A stretch of DNA of 64,000 nt, from positions 186,001 to 250,000 of the forward strand of contig PGCN01000012.1 in the NCBI GenBank assembly GCA_002786385.1, in the 5' to 3' direction. This stretch comes from Flavobacterium sp. FEMGT703F. GTDB taxonomy: Bacteria; Bacteroidota; Bacteroidia; Flavobacteriales; Flavobacteriaceae. The notes under the pieces were generated by a model. The model saw only the letters and a program-made list of their open reading frames with translations. It was not told the DNA's origin and ran no database searches. Positions 60,263-64,000 of this stretch are shown one piece after another; within the stretch, counting starts at the first letter, position 1, and every line of letters begins with the position of its first letter. The position numbers and the translations under genes are program-made.

Positions 60263-60709
60263 TTACCGCTTGACTTGCTTTTGATAATAAAAAGCCGGAA
60301 TGAAAAGCAAGATGAATATCGGTTGGATTAAAAATCGACGAAGATAAAAAAGGGCCATTTTGTTTTCTTCTCCGAAAAAATTCAACACAAACAAAAAGCT
60401 GATTAACAATATAGACCCCAAAATCATGTAGAGCAGTATAGAAAACTTGACCATTTTAGTGTCTTTGAAAATCACATACAACAAGAAAAGCGAGATAACT
60501 GTGTTGAGATAAAATCGCATTCCTAAACTAAAGAAGAGCTTAAAAACGTTAAACTGCGGTAATTTAGTGTGTGTGAATTCGCTTTTGAAATACGCCAAAA
60601 ATGGGTCGTAAAACAATTGGTCTTCAAAAAAACGAATACCAACCAAAAGTAAAACCAAGATAACAATCCAAAGGAGTTGTTGTTTATTTTGAAGGAGTTT
60701 TGTTAGCAT
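60263..60709 (-). CDS. Exosortase F system-associated membrane protein
   Basis: A 148-residue membrane protein with four predicted helices (about 12-28, 62-82, 90-112 and 128-142). Its N-terminus overlaps the 3' end of xrtF by 26 bp, which fixes the start at 60709 (MLTKLLQNKQQLLW); the longer frame adds 17 residues inside xrtF. Proteins of this kind accompany XrtF in flavobacteria. The exact role in PorA-type C-terminal sorting is not known. Confidence 0.85.
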   Translation of the reverse strand: MLTKLLQNKQQLLWIVILVLLLVGIRFFEDQLFYDPFLAYFKSEFTHTKLPQFNVFKLFFSLGMRFYLNTVISLFLLYVIFKDTKMVKFSILLYMILGSILLISFLFVLNFFGEENKMALFYLRRFLIQPIFILLFIPAFYYQKQVKR

Positions 60710-61241
60710 GTAATGAAAATTTATTAACCCAAATAACCCAAAGTAAAAAAACGATCCCATAAATGATTAGCGGAAAAATAACCGCATGCAGTATGTGTTC
60801 ATGTTGCGGATAATGATAAAGCGCTACACTCAACAAAGCTATTCGGACTATGTTTAAAAGATGTATCAAAAGCAAACCGAAAAGTATAAAAATGATGGTT
60901 TTCTTGAACTTCCCGGTAAAAGCAACAATAAAAGACACGAACAAAATCATCACACTTAAGGCATTACAACCTTCAATGATACGGGAAACATACTTACCGT
61001 TATAAATGATTTTCAAGCTTGGCTCTGTCGGATGAGATTCGATTTGAGCATCGTTATCAAAAAGAGTCAACAGCGTTTGCGTTTGATTGGCTACCATTTG
61101 AGTAAAAGAATCTACCTGATTGGCAGCTGAATCAAATCGATTTAAATACGACTGATACAATACGGTAAGCACTAAATAGGTCAGCAAAAATTTTCCCAGA
61201 AAAAGTAAAAAAGGACGGTATTGCTGCAGCAGATTCTTCAA
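60684..61241 (-). CDS. xrtF: Exosortase family protein XrtF
   Basis: A 185-residue multi-pass membrane cysteine protease/transpeptidase. The exosortase triad is visible: the Cys in RIIEGCNALSVMILF, an Arg in NIVRIALLSVAL, and the His in EHILHAVIFPLIIYG. It starts at a TTG codon (CAGTC-TTG-AAGAAT); no in-frame ATG precedes the first helix. Exosortases cleave C-terminal sorting tags of exported proteins. The -7 box at 61263-61256 lies 14 nt upstream. Confidence 0.9.
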   Translation of the reverse strand: MKNLLQQYRPFLLFLGKFLLTYLVLTVLYQSYLNRFDSAANQVDSFTQMVANQTQTLLTLFDNDAQIESHPTEPSLKIIYNGKYVSRIIEGCNALSVMILFVSFIVAFTGKFKKTIIFILFGLLLIHLLNIVRIALLSVALYHYPQHEHILHAVIFPLIIYGIVFLLWVIWVNKFSLHANKTPSK

Positions 61242-61255
61242 GACTGATTTTTTAA

Positions 61256-61263
61256 CAAATTTA
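61256..61263 (-). promoter_or_regulatory. -7 promoter box of xrtF
   Basis: Minus strand TAAATTTG matches TAnnTTTG and lies 14 nt upstream of the TTG start at 61241. Confidence 0.5.
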
Positions 61264-61288
61264 TATAAATTTAAAAAAGCGCAGTCGT

Positions 61289-61296
61289 TACTTTTG
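61289..61296 (+). promoter_or_regulatory. -7 promoter box of the GAF-domain gene
   Basis: TACTTTTG matches TAnnTTTG, 17 nt before the ATG at 61314. It is divergent from the xrtF box, 25 bp away. Confidence 0.55.
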
Positions 61297-61313
61297 CATA
61301 AAAATTGGAAAAA

Positions 61314-61769
61314 ATGAATTTAGAAAATTTAAAACCACAAGTAACCGCCCTGCTTACGGAAGCCAATACTGAGAGAGAAATAAAGCTTAAAAACTTATGT
61401 CAATATTTGTCCGACAATATTTCCTATTACAATTGGGTTGGTTTTTATTTTGCCAATCATGAAAACAGAACCTTACATCTTGGCCCTTATGTTGGTGCTG
61501 AGACCGATCATACTGTAATTCCGTTTGGGAAAGGCATTTGCGGTCAGGTAGCCGAATCGAACGCCAACTTCGTAGTACCTGATGTTTCCGCTCAAGACAA
61601 TTATATCGCTTGTAGTTTTACCGTGAAATCAGAAATTGTGGTTCCTTTATTTGTAAATGGAGTCAACATTGGTCAAATCGACATCGACAGTCATGTACTC
61701 GATCCTTTCACAGAAGCTGACGAACGATTTTTAGAGTTTGTAAATGAGGAAGTTGCGAAATTATTTTAA
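61314..61769 (+). CDS. GAF-domain free methionine-R-sulfoxide reductase-like protein
   Basis: A 151-residue single GAF domain close to fRMsr (MsrC), which reduces free methionine-R-sulfoxide. Two of the family's cysteines are present, in GKGICGQVA and DNYIACSF; the third of the E. coli enzyme is not seen. This fits the family signature around the active site (NSEIVLP-like SEIVVPLF). I use the ATG at 61314 (MNLENLKP); a TTG three codons upstream is less likely. Confidence 0.85.
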   Translation: MNLENLKPQVTALLTEANTEREIKLKNLCQYLSDNISYYNWVGFYFANHENRTLHLGPYVGAETDHTVIPFGKGICGQVAESNANFVVPDVSAQDNYIACSFTVKSEIVVPLFVNGVNIGQIDIDSHVLDPFTEADERFLEFVNEEVAKLF

Positions 61770-61810
61770 AAATAATTTACAATTTATATTTCACTATTCA
61801 CAATTATTTC

Positions 61811-61818
61811 TACCTTTG
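61811..61818 (+). promoter_or_regulatory. -7 promoter box of rpsO
   Basis: TACCTTTG matches TAnnTTTG, giving a leader of about 53 nt before rpsO. No -33 TTG at standard spacing. Confidence 0.6.
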
Positions 61819-61875
61819 CACACGAATTGAGAAAGTCTTAATTCATACATAATAATCATTTAAATAAATATTGGA

Positions 61876-62145
61876 ATGTATTTAAGTAAAGAAACAAAAG
61901 CTGAAATCTTCGCTAAACACGGAGGAAAAGCTGAAAACACCGGATCTGCTGAAGGGCAAATCGCGTTGTTCACATTTAGAATCTCTCACTTAACTGAGCA
62001 CTTGAAAAAAAATCGTCACGATTACAACACTGAGCGCTCTTTAGTTCTTTTAGTAGGTAAAAGAAGAAGTCTTTTAGATTACTTGAAGAAAAAAGATATC
62101 AACAGATATCGTGAGATTATCAAAGAATTAGGTATTAGAAAATAA
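61876..62145 (+). CDS. rpsO: 30S ribosomal protein S15
   Basis: An 89-residue primary 16S rRNA-binding protein of the small subunit, full length. The signature GSAEGQIALFTFRISHLTEHLKKNRHDYNTERSLVLLVGKRRSLLDYLKKKD is typical (conserved His/Asp/Ser contacts). It is upstream of pnp, as in most bacteria, and separated from it by a terminator. Autogenous control through a leader structure is known in E. coli, but I see no comparable pseudoknot here. Confidence 0.98.
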   Translation: MYLSKETKAEIFAKHGGKAENTGSAEGQIALFTFRISHLTEHLKKNRHDYNTERSLVLLVGKRRSLLDYLKKKDINRYREIIKELGIRK

Positions 62146-62154
62146 TACATATCT

Positions 62155-62180
62155 AAAGAGGTGCTTGCGCGCCTCTTTTT
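62155..62180 (+). terminator. Terminator/attenuator between rpsO and pnp
   Basis: AAAGAGGTGC (62155-62164), loop TTGC, GCGCCTCTTT (62169-62178) with one G.T pair, then T residues. It would limit read-through into pnp. Confidence 0.88.
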
Positions 62181-62283
62181 GTTTTAAAAATAAAAGAAAA
62201 GTTTCGGTTTTTCATTGGGTTACAAACAACTACTACAACAACTACAACACAACTAACCTAATTGTTTAAACGAATTAATTTTT

Positions 62284-64000
62284 ATGATTCCAAAAGTAAC
62301 CCAAGAAACAATCGATTTGGGAGATGGGAGAACCATCTTAATCGAAACCGGTAAATTAGCCAAACAAGCAGACGGTTCTGTTGTTGTTAGATTAGGCGAC
62401 TGTATGCTTTTAGCCACAGCCGTATCTGCCAGAACTTCAAACCCTGGTGTTGATTTTTTACCGTTAACGGTAGATTACCGTGAAAAATTTGCCGCCGCAG
62501 GACGTTTTCCGGGAGGTTTTTTCAAAAGAGAAGCCCGTCCAAGTGACAGCGAAGTATTAACCATGCGTTTAGTAGACCGTGTATTGCGTCCGCTATTTCC
62601 GAATGATTACCATGCTGAAACTCAGGTAATGATTCAATTAATGTCGCATGACGAAAACGTAATGCCGGATGCTTTAGCCGGTTTAGCCGCTTCTGCTGCC
62701 TTAGCTGTTTCCGACATTCCTTTCTACAACTTAATTTCTGAAGTACGCGTAGCCCGTGTAGACGGAAAATTTATCATCAACCCAAGCAGAGCACAATTGG
62801 AATTATCTGATATCGATATGATGATTGGCGCTTCTTTAGATTCAGTGGCGATGGTAGAAGGTGAGATGAAAGAAATCTCAGAAGCAGAAATGGTAGAAGC
62901 TATCAAGTTTGCTCACGAAGCTATCAAAGTTCAAATCCAAGCTCAATTAAGACTGCAAGAAGCTTTCGGTAAAAAAGAAATTCGTACTTACGAAGGAGAA
63001 CCGGAAGACGAAGCAGTTTATGCCAAAGTAAAAGCAGCCGCTTATGACAAATGTTATGCGATTGCACAAGAAGCTTCTGGAAAAAGCGAAAGAGGCGAAA
63101 AATTTGCAGCAGTTAAAGAAGAGTGTAAAGCCTTATTTACAGATGAAGAATACGCTGAAAACGCTGACTTAGCCGGACTGGTTGGTAAATATTTTTACAA
63201 AACCAACAAAGAAGCCGTTCGTAACGTAATCCTTGAAAAAGGTATCCGTTTAGACGGTAGAAAAACAACCGAAATCAGACCTATTTGGTGTGAAACGGAT
63301 TACTTACCATCAGTGCATGGTTCATCGTTGTTTACTCGTGGAGAAACACAAGCCTTGGCAACGGTAACTTTAGGAACTTCCAGAGAAGCCAACCAAATCG
63401 ACTCGCCATCTGAACAAGGTGAAGAAAAATTCTATTTACACTATAATTTCCCACCATTCTCAACCGGTGAAGCCAAACCTTTAAGAGGAACTTCGCGTAG
63501 AGAAGTAGGTCACGGAAACTTAGCTCAAAGAGCTTTGAAAAATATGATTCCTGCCGATTGTCCTTACACCATCCGTATTGTATCTGAAGTATTAGAATCT
63601 AACGGTTCCTCTTCAATGGCTACGGTATGTGCCGGGACTATGGCCTTGATGGATGCCGGAGTTCAAATGATCAAACCGGTTTCCGGAATTGCCATGGGAT
63701 TGATTACAGATGGTCAGAAATTTGCGGTATTGTCAGATATCTTAGGAGATGAAGATCACTTAGGTGACATGGACTTCAAAGTAACCGGAACCAAAGACGG
63801 TATCACCGCTTGTCAAATGGACATCAAAATTGACGGATTGCGTTATGACATCATGGAACAAGCTTTAAACCAAGCTCGTGACGGTCGTATGCACATCTTA
63901 GGCAAATTGGTAGAAACCATTGCCACACCAAGACCTGACGTTAAGAAACACGCTCCGAAAATCATCATGAGAACCATTCCGGGTAACTTCATCGGTGCCT
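62284..64000 (+). CDS. pnp: Polynucleotide phosphorylase (3' end beyond window)
   Basis: The first 572 residues of the 3'-to-5' exoribonuclease of the degradosome; the gene runs off the right edge with no stop. The first RNase PH domain begins [32 protein letters not shown] and contains [24 protein letters not shown]; the helical linker follows (about 215-310); the second RNase PH domain includes [13 protein letters not shown] and the catalytic [10 protein letters not shown] (DMD Asp pair). The KH and S1 domains would follow outside. It has a 103-nt gap from the rpsO terminator, with an A/C-rich ACAACTAC-type leader and no clear -7 box. Confidence 0.97.
   Translation, partial: MIPKVTQETIDLGDGRTILIETGKLAKQADGSVVVRLGDCMLLATAVSARTSNPGVDFLPLTVDYREKFAAAGRFPGGFFKREARPSDSEVLTMRLVDRVLRPLFPNDYHAETQVMIQLMSHDENVMPDALAGLAASAALAVSDIPFYNLISEVRVARVDGKFIINPSRAQLELSDIDMMIGASLDSVAMVEGEMKEISEAEMVEAIKFAHEAIKVQIQAQLRLQEAFGKKEIRTYEGEPEDEAVYAKVKAAAYDKCYAIAQEASGKSERGEKFAAVKEECKALFTDEEYAENADLAGLVGKYFYKTNKEAVRNVILEKGIRLDGRKTTEIRPIWCETDYLPSVHGSSLFTRGETQALATVTLGTSREANQIDSPSEQGEEKFYLHYNFPPFSTGEAKPLRGTSRREVGHGNLAQRALKNMIPADCPYTIRIVSEVLESNGSSSMATVCAGTMALMDAGVQMIKPVSGIAMGLITDGQKFAVLSDILGDEDHLGDMDFKVTGTKDGITACQMDIKIDGLRYDIMEQALNQARDGRMHILGKLVETIATPRPDVKKHAPKIIMRTIPGNFIGA

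Overview
The window is a 64-kb chromosomal segment of a gliding-type member of the Flavobacteriaceae, most likely Flavobacterium or a close relative. The evidence is an AT-rich genome, the complete gldK-gldL-gldM-gldN operon (type IX secretion and gliding motor), a T9SS C-terminal sorting domain, exosortase XrtF with its partner, HYC_CC_PP and GSCFA family proteins, and promoters of the Bacteroidota type (-7 box TAnnTTTG, sometimes with TTG about 19-21 bp upstream). There is no rRNA, insertion sequence, prophage or CRISPR array. The only tRNA is an initiator tRNA-fMet.

Layout. 1-2.4 kb: aromatic amino acid hydroxylase and a rhodanese. 2.4-14.3 kb: a minus-strand block with two paralogous TPR histidine kinases, a LuxR-type response regulator, and exported proteins (RCC1 propeller with T9SS tail, small membrane protein, lipoprotein, PD40 propeller, PQQ-like propeller, TonB-C-like protein), followed by a GSCFA protein. 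14.4-21.6 kb: lipoprotein, alaS, M23 peptidase, MerR regulator, LemA-TPM-TPM operon. 21.7-33.4 kb: outer-membrane receptor, der, era, tRNA-fMet, J-domain/KTSC protein, LRR protein, acyltransferase, ABC-F. 33.5-43.6 kb: DUF983, FAD oxidoreductase, gldKLMN, degenerate arginase homologue, topA. 43.9-51.0 kb: miaB, YcxB-like, sigma-54 activator, lptE, TPR-like protein, secG, groES, groEL. 51.2-60.2 kb: large exported MG2-like protein, DedA, a copper-type cluster (HYC_CC_PP, TonB receptor, HMA protein, DUF2490), an ATP-cone/nuclease-like protein with a beta-CASP hydrolase. 60.3-64 kb: xrtF pair, GAF methionine sulfoxide reductase-like protein, rpsO, and pnp running off the right edge.

The main discovery candidate lies in 3.8-13.4 kb. 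Five related 18-bp dyads (ATACGnC...GnCGTAT) sit on the minus strand exactly 22 bp upstream of a -7-like box, which centres them near -42, a classical activator position. Four are followed within 17-27 nt by the start codon of an operon of this block: the RCC1/T9SS protein, the small membrane protein plus both kinases, the lipoprotein, and the TonB-C-like plus PQQ-propeller pair. The fifth precedes a roughly 105-nt structured, terminator-ended region in front of the response-regulator gene, a candidate small RNA or attenuator. I infer a self-contained two-kinase/one-regulator envelope signalling system that controls its own genes and its exported effectors.

Other points worth checking are a dispersed bipartite intergenic element (four copies), a 21-bp-phased direct repeat upstream of gldK that shares a 15-mer with the LRR gene promoter, a predicted leaderless promoter in the copper cluster, and two terminator-like hairpins whose T-runs abut the next start codon.
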